The translations under genes were made by a program, and so were the position numbers. Of a stretch of DNA of 64,000 nt, positions 1 to 9,442 are shown one piece after another. Within the stretch, counting starts at the first letter, position 1. The number at the start of each line of letters is the position of its first letter. This DNA is from Limnothrix sp. CACIAM 69d (lineage in GTDB: Bacteria > Cyanobacteriota > Cyanobacteriia > CACIAM-69d), in the NCBI GenBank assembly GCA_001913845.2, contig MKGP02000070.1, positions 1 through 64,000 on the forward strand, read 5' to 3'. Under the pieces are notes generated by a model. The model saw only the letters and a list, made by a program, of their open reading frames with translations. It searched no databases and was not told where the DNA came from.

Positions 1-72
1 TCCCCTTCGCCCCCCTTGGGAGAAGGGGTTGGGGGATGAGGGCTGTTAGCTGATTCGTGCAGGAGGTCTAAT
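1..72. repeat. MITE-like repeat, partial copy (cut by window edge)
   Basis: The stretch ending in gcaggaggtctaat at 59-72 is close to the reverse complement of 17344-17397, with only scattered mismatches over about 50 bases. The same outer end (tagacctcctgcac) recurs at 59952. The element lies just after the stop of the GAF-domain gene, which reads toward it. Its remaining part lies left of the window. I infer a small non-autonomous mobile repeat. Confidence 0.6.
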
Positions 73-105
73 CACCACCTCATCACCAGGGCGATCGACC
101 TGAAG

Positions 106-2358
106 TTAGCGATCGGGTTCTGGTGGCAACACGGCCACCCGGATAAACCGCAACCCATTGGCCCCCTGGAGCGATTCCACCTCACCGCTCTCGCGCTTGG
201 AACCAATCATGCCCTCGCGTTCCAAGTAGCGTAGATATTCCTGATATTCGTGGCCCTCGTCCTCCGTGGCATAAACCACCGTGAGGCAGCCGGGCTGGGT
301 AATTCGTTCCCCTGTGATCGCGTCGCGGGCCTTGTCGATCCGCTTTTTGACAATTTCATAGCGCGTGTCGCGGGTTCCTCGCACATCAAAGAGCTTTTCG
401 GTGTTTTCATCATGCAGAATATCCACCGTGGAACCCTGCACCAACACAAGATGCGTCAAGCGTAATTGGTCGCTGAGGGTGCGCTCAATTTCAAAGCCCA
501 TCCGCGCACAGGCACAGATGGCTCGCAGTTGCTCGTACCGCAGGCTGCGGAGGTGAAAGCTGGTGAAGTCGGGATAGATGGAGCCACCGGCATAGATCAT
601 GTGATCAATGCCGTCGGTGGATTCAATGTCGCAGTAGTGGGGGGCGATCGACTGCATTTTGCTTTGGCAGCGATCCCAGGTTTCCCGCATCCGCCGATTA
701 ATTTCGCTCACCAAATGGTCATATTCGGCGCGGGCTTCGTAGACGGCCCCATGGGGATTGTCGCAAGCTTGGCGATAGGCGGTGACGGCGGCGGCGGTGG
801 CCGGATCCAACCCTGCCAGATAATCCAAGTCGTCTTCAATGTTTTCCCGCAGGTATTGGGCCCCGCGCACTTCCGCTTCCACGGTCACGCCGCCTTCAAG
901 GTTATGGATATATTCCTGCAAGTCCAAGCGCAGTTGCCGCAACAGGGGCAGGTCTTTGGCCGCGCAAGCAGAATCAAGAATGGCCAAGGCTTGGCGAAAC
1001 TGGGACAGCAAATCCGTTTGAATGGCCCGATCGCGCGCGAGAGATGAACCGCGAATGTCGGAGATGCCATAGAGCGGATAAACATTTTCAAAGGCGATCG
1101 GCTGGGGTGGCAGGCCCCAACTGCGCCGCTCTGCCTCCTGCAAAAATTTCCATTCCACGGCCGGGTGAATGTTGCTGAAGTGGGACTGGCCGGCCTGGCG
1201 CAAGGCCACAGCTAAGGAAGGTTGCAGCAGTTCCGCTCGATTGATGTCCAGCAGGTCAAAGTTATCGGGCAGACGACTGGCCACCCCCACTAACCCCATC
1301 AACAAGGGGGGACGATCGCCCGCCTTATCCCGCAGCAACAGGGGAATCAACAGCAGCGATCGGGCCCCGCGATCGCGCAAATCCTGCTCTAGGGGCGTGA
1401 CGGCCTGGGTGGCCAAATCCCGAACGATCGTCACCCGCTCCAACTGCATGGCCGCCAAGCAGGGCGATTCGCGCAAGTCCCCCAGGTCATAGCCCCGGAC
1501 GGTGCGCAGCCGCGCCTCATTCCCCAGGGTTAATTGCAGCCGATCGCCATCGGTGCGCAACACAAAGGTGGCATCACCAGCAAAGAGCGATCGCATGGAT
1601 TGCCCCACCTCCCGGAACTTCTCCGGCTGCAAGATGGAATGGCCATTCAGCAACAGGCGACCCAACCGGCGTAATTGCTCCCGCGCGGTCACATCCCACC
1701 CTTCCAACAATAGTTGCCCCTTGAATTGACACCATTCCAACTGAAACGCGCTTTCAAAGGAGGGCAAGGAGGTGGAGGCTTCCATCAGGGTTTGCACATC
1801 GGGGGCGATCGACTCAAACACCAAGGCCCCCGGCCGCATCCACAATTCCAACCAGCGATCGGCCACTTGCACCAGTTTTGGGGCATTCAGCAACCGCCGA
1901 ATTCGGCTGTCCTTGGGGTGGCGATCGAGCAACAGGCGGTAGGCCACCTGTCGCCGCAGCCAATCGCGCAAGACTTCGGTTTCTAATCCCGGCAACAAAT
2001 CCGCGAGCGATCGGCCAACGGCCACCAAACCACGCACCGACTCCTGGCGACCGGCCAGCTTCACCGCCTGACAAAACGCCGCATTGGCCATGTCCACTTC
2101 AAAGCTGTCCGGCTGCACCACCGCAAGCAACACTTGGCTATGGGTCACAACATCCACCATCGTTTCGCTGGCAGTCGATAACAGGTTCTCAATGGGGGAA
2201 TTCTGATCAATGGCGGAATCCATGGCGGAGTCCGTGGCGGCAGCATCGGCTGTGGTGCTGTCTAAGTCCGCAGGAGGTTGCACTTCGATCGGCAGAATGG
2301 ATTGGCCCGCCTCAAGGATTCTGAGGGTGGTTGCTGAAGGGGTACTGGATTCTGACAT
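106..2358 (-). CDS. GAF-domain cyanobacterial sensory/regulatory protein
   Basis: A 750-residue soluble protein starting at ATG 2358. Residues 1-60 are a low-complexity Ala/Asp/Ser leader. Residues about 70-215 look like a PAS-type sensor segment. Residues about 235-400 read as a GAF domain (alternating hydrophobic strands, with a run such as SLLLIPLLLRDK typical of its later strands). The C-terminal 350 residues are a helical, charged module that I cannot assign; it ends in a possible small alpha/beta domain. No histidine kinase, GGDEF or cyclase motifs are visible, so the output is unknown. It is likely cytoplasmic. The ligand cannot be deduced. The downstream side is a repeat element; upstream is a 490-bp spacer that presumably holds its promoter. 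Confidence 0.7.
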   Translation of the reverse strand: MSESSTPSATTLRILEAGQSILPIEVQPPADLDSTTADAAATDSAMDSAIDQNSPIENLLSTASETMVDVVTHSQVLLAVVQPDSFEVDMANAAFCQAVKLAGRQESVRGLVAVGRSLADLLPGLETEVLRDWLRRQVAYRLLLDRHPKDSRIRRLLNAPKLVQVADRWLELWMRPGALVFESIAPDVQTLMEASTSLPSFESAFQLEWCQFKGQLLLEGWDVTAREQLRRLGRLLLNGHSILQPEKFREVGQSMRSLFAGDATFVLRTDGDRLQLTLGNEARLRTVRGYDLGDLRESPCLAAMQLERVTIVRDLATQAVTPLEQDLRDRGARSLLLIPLLLRDKAGDRPPLLMGLVGVASRLPDNFDLLDINRAELLQPSLAVALRQAGQSHFSNIHPAVEWKFLQEAERRSWGLPPQPIAFENVYPLYGISDIRGSSLARDRAIQTDLLSQFRQALAILDSACAAKDLPLLRQLRLDLQEYIHNLEGGVTVEAEVRGAQYLRENIEDDLDYLAGLDPATAAAVTAYRQACDNPHGAVYEARAEYDHLVSEINRRMRETWDRCQSKMQSIAPHYCDIESTDGIDHMIYAGGSIYPDFTSFHLRSLRYEQLRAICACARMGFEIERTLSDQLRLTHLVLVQGSTVDILHDENTEKLFDVRGTRDTRYEIVKKRIDKARDAITGERITQPGCLTVVYATEDEGHEYQEYLRYLEREGMIGSKRESGEVESLQGANGLRFIRVAVLPPEPDR

Positions 2359-2848
2359 TGTTGATTAACCCTAACTCTCCGAAACATCCCCGACAAATAA
2401 ACGGTTTTGAAAGACTGGGTTAAGGACGGCCAAGACCGAATCAACTGAATCAATGGAACCAACGGGACTGATCAACATGCTGGGGCAAGGGGCGCTGCTG
2501 TGGAAACCCGGCCCGCGTTCGCCCATTGGCCAAGAACGTTGCCTCAGTCACCCAATTGACTGATCTCGGATGATGAATCGCCGATCGCGGGTGGCTAATC
2601 ATGAGTCGCCCATCTCAAGTCGCTCATCTCAATCACCAATCGTCGATCGCCAACTCATCCATGAACCGTGATTTAACCCAAGCGATGCACCAACCCTGAC
2701 TGCGCAAGCCCGATGCTGATCATCATCAGCAATCAGCCCACCAAACTTGCTTCGACCCAAGACAAGATTCCTGACGATTCGATCCTAGCTTTCAGGGTTC
2801 TGGACTGGGGAGTCTTTTCTTGCGTTTTGATGAGTTTTGCGATCGCCC
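2359..2848. other. Spacer without a convincing gene
   Basis: The spacer separates the start of the GAF gene from the 3' end of the histidine kinase. Around 2565-2660 it holds degenerate short repeats built on gatcgc and cgctcatctcaa. The only open frames are short and lack coding character. The promoter for the leftward GAF gene should lie here, but no clear -35/-10 pair stands out. Confidence 0.5.
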
Positions 2849-4756
2849 CTAGGTTGTTAAGGGGGCCGGGTCAATTGCCGCAGATGCCGCAGGGACGGGC
2901 CGTTGCTCGATCGGGATGGTGATTACAAACGTGGCTCCCTGGCCCGGCTCCGTCACGCATTCCAGCGATCCCTTGTGCCGATCGGCCACCACCTGATAGG
3001 AAATGGACAGCCCCATTCCCGTCCCTTTGCCCACCGGCTTCGTGGTGAAAAAGGCATCAAAAATCTTGGATTGGGCCGCCGTGGCAATGCCTGGGCCATT
3101 GTCGATAATTCGGATTTGGAGCTGATTGGGGTCAAGCAGGGCCGTGGCGATCGTAATTTGTGGATCCAATGTGCCAGACTCTTCCAACGCATCGATCGCA
3201 TTTACCAACAGGTTCATAAACACCTGATTGAGCTGACCCGCATAACATTCCACCGAAGGCATGGCCGGATCGTATTCGCGGTGGATGATGATGGCCGGTT
3301 GGGTTTCGCTGCCTTTCAAGCGATGGTTCAAGATTGTCAGGGTGCTGTCAATGCCTTCGTGGATGTCCACTCGTTTCAAATCCGATTCATCCAACCGGGA
3401 AAAAATTCGCAACGATTGCACAATGCCGCAAATGCGCTCGGAACCAATTTCCATGGATTTCAGGAGTTGCGGCAAGTCGGCCTCTAGAAATTCCAGGTCG
3501 ATCGCCTCGGCATAGGCCGTTAAGGTGGGGGACAGTTCCGGCTGTTCCTGGTGCAATAGCTCCAAAAAACCCAACAGGCCGTGGATATACTCCTTTGCAT
3601 GGCCCAAATTGCCGTAAATGAAGTTGATCGGGTTATTGATTTCGTGGGCCACGCCGGCCACCAACTGCCCCAGGCTGGACATTTTTTCGGACTGAACAAC
3701 TTGCACCTGCGCCTTTTGCACCTGTTCTAGGGCTTTGGACAGTTCAGCGGTGCGCTCCAACACCCGTTGCTCCAGTTGTTCCGCTAGGCTTTGCAATTTG
3801 GCTTCGGCCAGTTGTCGATCGAGAATTTCTTCTCGCAACAAACGGTTGGTTTCGCGAGTTTGGGCGATCGCCACCCGTAGCCGCATCGGTTGGCGCACCA
3901 GCAGGAAGGTCAACACCGTGCCCAGGACGATCGCCACCACTTCGCCCACCCGCAACCAGAGCATGGAAGTGGAAACCACTGTCCAGCCTTGGGTAGGCAC
4001 GGCGGCCAGTTGCCAGCGCCCCGTAAGCAACGGAATTTCCAAAATCACCGGATCGCGATCGAACACGGTGGCCGACCCAAACAGCAACCGCCCCACCCCA
4101 TTGGCCCCATGCTCATAGATGGCGTATTCCGTGCTGTTGTCGTTGTTGAGCAAGTCCGCATCTGCCAGCAGGGCCAGCTCATCAAAGATCACAACCACCA
4201 TGCCCAACAGGGGCGATCGACTGGAGCAGCGCCCATCGCAAACGGGGATGTAGCCCAAGTAGCGTGCCCGGTTGGTGTAGGGCTGGGGCATTCGGGAAAT
4301 AAGACCACTGGGAATTAGGCGTTTAAACCGCTGTTGTTGTTGGCGGTAGTCATCCAAAACGGCTTGGGTTTCTGTGTTTGGCGGATAGGCCAAGATTTGC
4401 AGTGCTTGGGGATCGTTCAGAGGCGGCGGTTGACCGGGCTGGGCCGATCGCACCAACAGCACCGCAATCACCCCCTGTTGCTGCTGCATGAGCGATCGCA
4501 CAAAGGCGCTGAACTGGCCTTGGGATAGGGGCCCCGCATTCAGCTCGTAGGGAATAATCCCTTGGGCCGTTTGAATGCGAGCATTCAGGGCCGATTCCAG
4601 CCGGGCCCGCTTGGCGCTCAGGCGGGCCAAGAGGCTGGAGCGGGCTTCTCCAACAAATCGATCGCGAGCGATATCATCCACCACCCAAGCCGCAACGGAA
4701 GACAGCAGGGTAAAGGCAGCAGCGGCCAACGCGGGCACGATCATCGATCGATTCAT
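2849..4756 (-). CDS. Membrane sensor histidine kinase with extracytoplasmic CHASE-like domain
   Basis: A 635-residue two-component sensor kinase. A first membrane segment lies at about residues 5-26, and a periplasmic sensor region of about 230 residues follows. A second membrane segment is at about 268-288, then a coiled coil at 295-355 (LAEQLEQRVLERTAELSKAL). The HisKA H-box is AHEINNP with phospho-acceptor His371. The HATPase domain shows an N-box (NLLVNAID), a G1 box (DNGPGI), and a GKGTGMG lid. It belongs to the cyanobacterial EINNP class of kinases. No response regulator is adjacent, so it is an orphan kinase whose partner is unknown. A second kinase with the same architecture and a similar catalytic core lies at 35248-37458, so the two are probably paralogs. 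Confidence 0.9.
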   Translation of the reverse strand: MNRSMIVPALAAAAFTLLSSVAAWVVDDIARDRFVGEARSSLLARLSAKRARLESALNARIQTAQGIIPYELNAGPLSQGQFSAFVRSLMQQQQGVIAVLLVRSAQPGQPPPLNDPQALQILAYPPNTETQAVLDDYRQQQQRFKRLIPSGLISRMPQPYTNRARYLGYIPVCDGRCSSRSPLLGMVVVIFDELALLADADLLNNDNSTEYAIYEHGANGVGRLLFGSATVFDRDPVILEIPLLTGRWQLAAVPTQGWTVVSTSMLWLRVGEVVAIVLGTVLTFLLVRQPMRLRVAIAQTRETNRLLREEILDRQLAEAKLQSLAEQLEQRVLERTAELSKALEQVQKAQVQVVQSEKMSSLGQLVAGVAHEINNPINFIYGNLGHAKEYIHGLLGFLELLHQEQPELSPTLTAYAEAIDLEFLEADLPQLLKSMEIGSERICGIVQSLRIFSRLDESDLKRVDIHEGIDSTLTILNHRLKGSETQPAIIIHREYDPAMPSVECYAGQLNQVFMNLLVNAIDALEESGTLDPQITIATALLDPNQLQIRIIDNGPGIATAAQSKIFDAFFTTKPVGKGTGMGLSISYQVVADRHKGSLECVTEPGQGATFVITIPIEQRPVPAASAAIDPAPLTT

Positions 4757-4976
4757 TCGAGATTTCAGACTCTTGGGGGAGGTCTCAAAAAGGGTTAATC
4801 AACATCATCAACAGCTAGTCAATCGTTCAGATCAATTCGGGATGAACTCGGATGAACCATCATCCAGCACATTGCTGGCAGGGGCGATCCAGAACCCATC
4901 CGGAACCGATCGAAAGCGCCTGAGGAACTCATCTCATCGGGAACTGATCCAGGCCATCCAGCCATCACAACGCTGG

Positions 4977-5858
4977 TCAGGATCCGGGGGTCAAAAACGC
5001 TTCCACGGCCGATCGCATCACGGCCACCGGGGCCGGCTGACCCAACCAGCGGGACAGGGCCACCGCCCCTTGTTGCACCAACATTTCCAGCCCATCGATC
5101 GTTTGCAAGCCCCGATCGCCCGCCATTTGCAGAAAGCAAGTGGGACGCGGCGTGTAAATCAAATCGTAGGCAATGCTGCTGGGGGGCAACAGGGCCAACT
5201 GAGCGATCGAAAGGGGCGAGTCGGCCGCCAAGGGATGCATTCCCACGGGAGTCGAGTTCACCAGCAAATCCGTGGCCGGAAGCACCCGATCGAGGTCTGA
5301 CCACACCAGCGTTTCTAGGGCGATCGACAGGGGGTTTGGGGGCCCAAAGTGCTGTTGCAGGGCCGCCAGTTTTTGGGGGTCGCGCCCGGCCACCACCATC
5401 CGATCGCACCCCAACAGCTTGGCTCCGGCAATCACGGCTCGGGCCGCGCCCCCCGTGCCCAACACCAGGGCCGTGGCCCCCTGCCAATGGGCACGCAACA
5501 CCTTGAGCGGGGCCACGAAGCCGTCCACATCGGTGTTGGTGCCGGCCCAGCCCCGATCGGTTCGCCACAGGGTGTTTACGGCCCCGACCGATCGAGCCAC
5601 ATCGGAAATCTCTGCCAACAGGGGCATCACCGCCTGCTTATGGGGAATGGTGACGCTCAGACCCAACACCTCCACCGCCGCAAAGCCATCCATCGCCTTA
5701 GTCAAGTCTGCGGGCTTGACCGGAAAAGCCACATAAACCGCATCGGCCCCCAAACTGGCGATCGCCTGGTTATGCATCACTGGCGAGAGGGAATGGCCAA
5801 TGGGATCCCCAATCACGCCAAGCAATCGCGTTTTACCGGTAATGGGCGATCGATTCAT
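4977..5858 (-). CDS. aroE: Shikimate dehydrogenase (NADP+)
   Basis: Reduces 3-dehydroshikimate to shikimate with NADPH in the aromatic amino acid pathway, in the cytoplasm. The N-terminal substrate-binding domain carries GDPIGHSLSP, the catalytic lysine motif IPHKQ, and VGAVNTL. The NADP-binding domain has the glycine motif GTGGAARA followed by an AGRDP strand end. Length is about 293 residues, usual for AroE. I chose ATG 5858 because it gives the usual short leader before ITGKTRLLGVIGDP; a GTG four codons upstream (5870) is also possible. It lies between two leftward genes with no tight operon spacing. Identification is firm. Confidence 0.96.
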   Translation of the reverse strand: MNRSPITGKTRLLGVIGDPIGHSLSPVMHNQAIASLGADAVYVAFPVKPADLTKAMDGFAAVEVLGLSVTIPHKQAVMPLLAEISDVARSVGAVNTLWRTDRGWAGTNTDVDGFVAPLKVLRAHWQGATALVLGTGGAARAVIAGAKLLGCDRMVVAGRDPQKLAALQQHFGPPNPLSIALETLVWSDLDRVLPATDLLVNSTPVGMHPLAADSPLSIAQLALLPPSSIAYDLIYTPRPTCFLQMAGDRGLQTIDGLEMLVQQGAVALSRWLGQPAPVAVMRSAVEAFLTPGS

Positions 5859-5898
5859 ACTTGAAGACACGTTTTCAAGATCTCCTGTCTCAAGGACT

Positions 5899-5950
5899 GA
5901 TGAACTAGATGAGCTAGATGGATTGATGAACTAGATGGATTGATGAACTG
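5899..5950. repeat. Short tandem repeat upstream of aroE
   Basis: The unit gatgaactagatg(gatt) is repeated about three times with small variations. It lies directly upstream of aroE, in the leader region for leftward transcription. A second small repeat (cttcaagacttcaatg) follows at about 5985-6015. These look like slippage products; a regulatory role is not shown. Confidence 0.55.
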
Positions 5951-6030
5951 AGAAGTTTGCCTGCGGGCTTAAATCCTTGCAAGCTTCAAGACTTCAATGC
6001 TTCAAGACTTCAATGCTCCACACCCAAGAT

Positions 6031-6864
6031 TTACCAACGATCGAACTGCAAAATCCAATAGTTGAGCGCCCGCAGACGGCTGACCACCTCGACCGCCAAA
6101 GTTTGCACCATTGCCGACGGATCGAACCATTGATTATCAACCGCCATCGATCGAAAGCAACTATAGGTTGGCAAAGTTTCCACCGTGATATCCCGAGCCT
6201 GGGTGAGCCGAAATCCCGTTTCTTGGGCCAGATTCCGATAGGAATTGAGGGTATAGCTCAAGTCAAACCCACCATAAAATCCAGTACTATCCAGAGGAGA
6301 TTTGAGATTAGGCAACAGTGCTAACAAATCACTGGGCAAAAAGTCTGAGATAGCCAGTTGACCACCCGGCTTCAGAACACGGCGCACTTCTTGGAAAAAT
6401 CGCTGTCGATCGGGAAAGTGAAAAATACATTCCACCGCCAACACCACATCAAAAGACGCATCCGGAAAAGGCAGCTCGATCGCATTAGCCTCCACCCATT
6501 CAATGGTGTTGTTATTTTGCGGAGTCACCCACTGTTTCGCCCGATCAAGCTGGCGCGGGTCAATGTTCACCCCCGTCAGTTGCAGGTTTGAAAATTGTTG
6601 GTTCAGGCTGGCGATCGTGCCGCCAAACCCGCAGCCCACATCCAGCACCTTGGCCCCATTTTGAATCCGCGTTGTGCCATACACCTCACGGGTGAGCTGC
6701 TCGGCCGCTTCATCAAAGGCGGCAGGACTAATTTGGGCCCGATCGGGATCAGCCCAATAGCCCCAATGGACATGGCGGCGGAAGGCCGTTTGCACAGCGG
6801 GCGATCGATCCAGCAAGCCCAACAAAGCATCGAAGTAGGGGAGATTAACCGTTGAGGGAGCCAT
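6031..6864 (-). CDS. Class I SAM-dependent methyltransferase
   Basis: A 277-residue Rossmann-fold methyltransferase. Motif I is VLDVGCGFGGT at about residues 92-102. An acidic motif II region (TGVNIDP) and the motif IV region (ASFDVVLAVECIFHF) follow, and then RVLKPGGQLAISDF, a motif-V/VI-like strand. The N-terminal region with HVHWGYW is typical of the group that includes sterol/tocopherol-type and glycine/sarcosine methyltransferases, which act on small molecules. The exact acceptor cannot be read from sequence. The start at ATG 6864 is the only good one. No membrane segment or signal peptide is seen. A 9-bp stem-loop lies 60 bp upstream. Confidence 0.85.
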   Translation of the reverse strand: MAPSTVNLPYFDALLGLLDRSPAVQTAFRRHVHWGYWADPDRAQISPAAFDEAAEQLTREVYGTTRIQNGAKVLDVGCGFGGTIASLNQQFSNLQLTGVNIDPRQLDRAKQWVTPQNNNTIEWVEANAIELPFPDASFDVVLAVECIFHFPDRQRFFQEVRRVLKPGGQLAISDFLPSDLLALLPNLKSPLDSTGFYGGFDLSYTLNSYRNLAQETGFRLTQARDITVETLPTYSCFRSMAVDNQWFDPSAMVQTLAVEVVSRLRALNYWILQFDRW

Positions 6865-6923
6865 AGATTTTCAGCGACTGACCGCGAGGTGATTACAGCG
6901 AGGTTGACAGCAATGGCAAAACT

Positions 6924-6944
6924 CAACATTGAGTTTCAATGTTG
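6924..6944. promoter_or_regulatory. Inverted repeat upstream of the methyltransferase gene
   Basis: Perfect 9-bp arms (caacattga / tcaatgttg) around a 3-base loop lie in the divergent spacer between the leftward methyltransferase gene and the rightward exoribonuclease gene. It could be an operator or RNA hairpin. There is no direct proof of function. Confidence 0.35.
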
Positions 6945-7118
6945 GAGCCGCAAGCGATTGAAGGCAATTGAAAGCAATTGTATGTGTCCATTCAACCTAA
7001 CCCACCGGTTGATTAACGCTCCGAATTCCGGCCGACAACCTCTCCCGGGCGATCGGTTCGCGGGCCCAGTCAATCCCCTACACTAAGAGCCGAACTGTGC
7101 AGGCTTGGTGTCGAGTCT

Positions 7119-9149
7119 ATGGACAAAGGAACGCTGGTTGAATTGCGACTCGATGACGAGCGGGTGTTGGCCACAATCGATCGCCCGGAAGGCAAAAAAC
7201 TCTTCATCGCGATCGGCGAGCAGGGCAAAAACCACAAGATCCGTCCCCAGGATGTGACCTACACCGTTGGGGGTGGGTTTCAGCCCGCCGACATTGCTGC
7301 CTTTCGAGCCGCCACAGCGCCTTACTTTGACCCCGACAGTTTGGAAGTGGCTTGGGAACTGCTGTGCGAGGAAGACAACCGCGCCGTGGATGCCAAGGAA
7401 CTGAGCCTCATTCTTTTTTCGGAAGCTTCGCCGGTCACTTGTTACGCTGCTCACCGGATGCTGAGCGAGGATAAGCTATTTTTTAAGCAGAAGGGCGATC
7501 GCTACGAACCTCGACCCGCTAGCCAAGTCTCAGAAATGCGCCGTCAACAGGAGCTGACCCGGCAGCGAGAACAGGAACAGCAGGCCTTTTGCGAGTGGGT
7601 TCAATCGGCCGTCAGCAACCCGGGCGATCGCCCCGAAATTCCCGACGATTCTCCATTTCGTCAGCGCCTTGAATTACTGGAACGGTATGCCGTCCAAGGC
7701 GATGAAATGACCAATCGATCGGCTGCGTTAGACTTACTCGCAAAGCTCGATCGCCCGACCACCGAACGCGGTGCATTTGATCTGCTTGTGGCCCTGGGCC
7801 TGTGGAGTCCCCACGAAAATTTGCACTTGCGGCGATCGCAACTGCCCACCCGTTTTTCTGCCAAGGTGCTTGATGTGGCCCGTGCGTACCTCGAATCCCC
7901 ACCCCCCGATCTGGATCGCGATCGGCTCGACCTCGTTCACCTCAAAACCTACACGATCGACGACGAAAGCACCCGCGAAATTGACGACGGTCTCAGCCTG
8001 GAATTCCTCAGCGATGGCACCGAGCGCATTTGGGTACACATTGCCGATCCCACCCGCTGGCTAGAACCCGGAAACGAGCTAGACCTCGAAGCCCGCCGCC
8101 GCGCCACCACCGTCTATTTACCCACGGGCCCCGTGCCCATGTTTCCGCACGAGCTGGCCACCGGCCCCATGAGCCTCGTGCAAGGTCGGCAATGCTGCGC
8201 CCTCAGCTTCGGTATTGTTCTCAACGAAGATGGCTCCGTTGCGGACTACCAAATTCGCGCCAGTCACGTCAAACCCACCTATCGCCTCACCTACGACGAC
8301 GTGGACGAAATGCTCGATTTGGGCATCACCGACGAGCCACAACTCACAGCCCTGGCCAAGTGGGCCAAGCGCCGCGAGAGCTGGCGGGCCAGCCAAGGGG
8401 CAATCCGCATTGAAATGCCCGAAACCTCGATCGCCGTCAAGGATGACGAAATTGAAATCCGTGTCCTGGGCGATTCCGCCGCACGGGGACTGGTGGCAGA
8501 AATGATGATTCTGGCCGGGGAAGTGGCCGCCCGCTACGGCCAAGAACATAGCCTGCCGATGCCCTTCCGCAGCCAACCCCAACCGGAACTGCCCCCCGCA
8601 GAAGAATTGATGCTGTTGCCAGCGGGCCCCGTGCGGGCCTGTGCCATCCGCCGCTGTATGCCCCGCAGCGAAATGAGCACCACGCCCGCCCGCCACTCCA
8701 GCCTCGCCCTGGATACCTACACCCAAATCACCTCACCCATTCGCCGCTACACCGACCTATTAGGTCACTTTCAAATTAAGGCGCACCTGCGAGGCGAAAC
8801 CCTGCCCTTTTCGATTAACGAAATGCAGGAGTTGGTGCAAGGGGTGAGTTCCACAGCCTATGAGGCCACTTTAGTGGAGCGCCAAACCACGCGCTATTGG
8901 ATCTTGGAATATTTACGGCGCAACCGCGGCCCCTGGCAAACCTTGATGTTGCGATGGTTGCGCGAAGATGACGGTCTGGCGGCGGTGCTGCTGGAGGATT
9001 TGGGGGTGGAGCTGGCAACGCGATTCCATCGCGATCTGTCGCCGGGCGATCGCCTCTGGTTGGAGGTGAGCCACGCGGATCCACGCCAAGATTCCATCCA
9101 GTTTCGGGAAACGGCGGTGGATGGGGCGCTGGCTGAATCGGTTTTGTAG
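7119..9149 (+). CDS. RNase II/R-family 3'-5' exoribonuclease
   Basis: Hydrolyses RNA from the 3' end as part of mRNA turnover and RNA processing. The protein has 676 residues. The N-terminal ~240 residues hold cold-shock-like and helical parts. The RNB catalytic domain spans about 265-560, with the acidic cluster DDESTREIDDGLS at about 286-298 and HIADPTRW, which supply the Mg-binding aspartates. ITSPIRRYTDLLGH near 545 is the typical C-terminal RNB signature. The S1 region at the C-terminus is short. Length matches the cyanobacterial RNase II-like enzyme rather than long E. coli RNase R (about 800). The related Zam protein is another possible name. ATG 7119 gives a clean N-terminus. Confidence 0.92.
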   Translation: MDKGTLVELRLDDERVLATIDRPEGKKLFIAIGEQGKNHKIRPQDVTYTVGGGFQPADIAAFRAATAPYFDPDSLEVAWELLCEEDNRAVDAKELSLILFSEASPVTCYAAHRMLSEDKLFFKQKGDRYEPRPASQVSEMRRQQELTRQREQEQQAFCEWVQSAVSNPGDRPEIPDDSPFRQRLELLERYAVQGDEMTNRSAALDLLAKLDRPTTERGAFDLLVALGLWSPHENLHLRRSQLPTRFSAKVLDVARAYLESPPPDLDRDRLDLVHLKTYTIDDESTREIDDGLSLEFLSDGTERIWVHIADPTRWLEPGNELDLEARRRATTVYLPTGPVPMFPHELATGPMSLVQGRQCCALSFGIVLNEDGSVADYQIRASHVKPTYRLTYDDVDEMLDLGITDEPQLTALAKWAKRRESWRASQGAIRIEMPETSIAVKDDEIEIRVLGDSAARGLVAEMMILAGEVAARYGQEHSLPMPFRSQPQPELPPAEELMLLPAGPVRACAIRRCMPRSEMSTTPARHSSLALDTYTQITSPIRRYTDLLGHFQIKAHLRGETLPFSINEMQELVQGVSSTAYEATLVERQTTRYWILEYLRRNRGPWQTLMLRWLREDDGLAAVLLEDLGVELATRFHRDLSPGDRLWLEVSHADPRQDSIQFRETAVDGALAESVL

Positions 9150-9280
9150 CCTGGGGGTTGGGCTGAGCAAGACGAGTGATAAAAACAGGTCTGGCAAAAG
9201 GGGGCTGGTCAAACCCGGCGCGCAAGAAAATGGCGCATAAGAAAATGGCGCGAGAAAAATAAAAAAATTACCTCGTCCAG

Positions 9281-9312
9281 TTGCGTGCAAATGGCTCACC
9301 ATCCCCTATAAT
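9281..9312 (+). promoter_or_regulatory. Possible sigma70-type promoter of tRNA-Pro
   Basis: A perfect -10 hexamer TATAAT lies at 9307-9312, 57 bases before the tRNA. A weak -35 (ttgcgt) is at 9281-9286, with a long 20-base spacer. The A+T-rich run just upstream (9258-9270) could act as an UP-like region. The -10 is convincing; the -35 is not. Confidence 0.4.
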
Positions 9313-9368
9313 TCTGAAGGTCAAATTTCGCGCCGGTCAAATTACTGGCTCGATCGCGGAATCTGCCT

Positions 9369-9442
9369 CGGGATGTAGCGCAGCTTGGTAGCGCACCTCG
9401 TTCGGGTCGAGGGGGCCGCTGGTTCGAATCCAGTCATCCCGA
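9369..9442 (+). tRNA. tRNA-Pro (anticodon CGG)
   Basis: A 74-base cloverleaf. The acceptor arms CGGGATG / CATCCCG pair fully, with discriminator A at 9442. The D-arm contains agcttggta. The anticodon stem cctcg/cgagg holds the loop TTCGGGT, giving CGG, which reads CCG proline codons. The T-arm has the standard GGTTCGAATCC. CCA is not encoded. It stands alone between the exoribonuclease gene and kaiA. Confidence 0.95.

Noticed and set aside
4575-5300. 241-residue plus-strand ORF over aroE
   Set aside because: It lies antisense to aroE, whose motifs are unmistakable, so it is a shadow of that gene.
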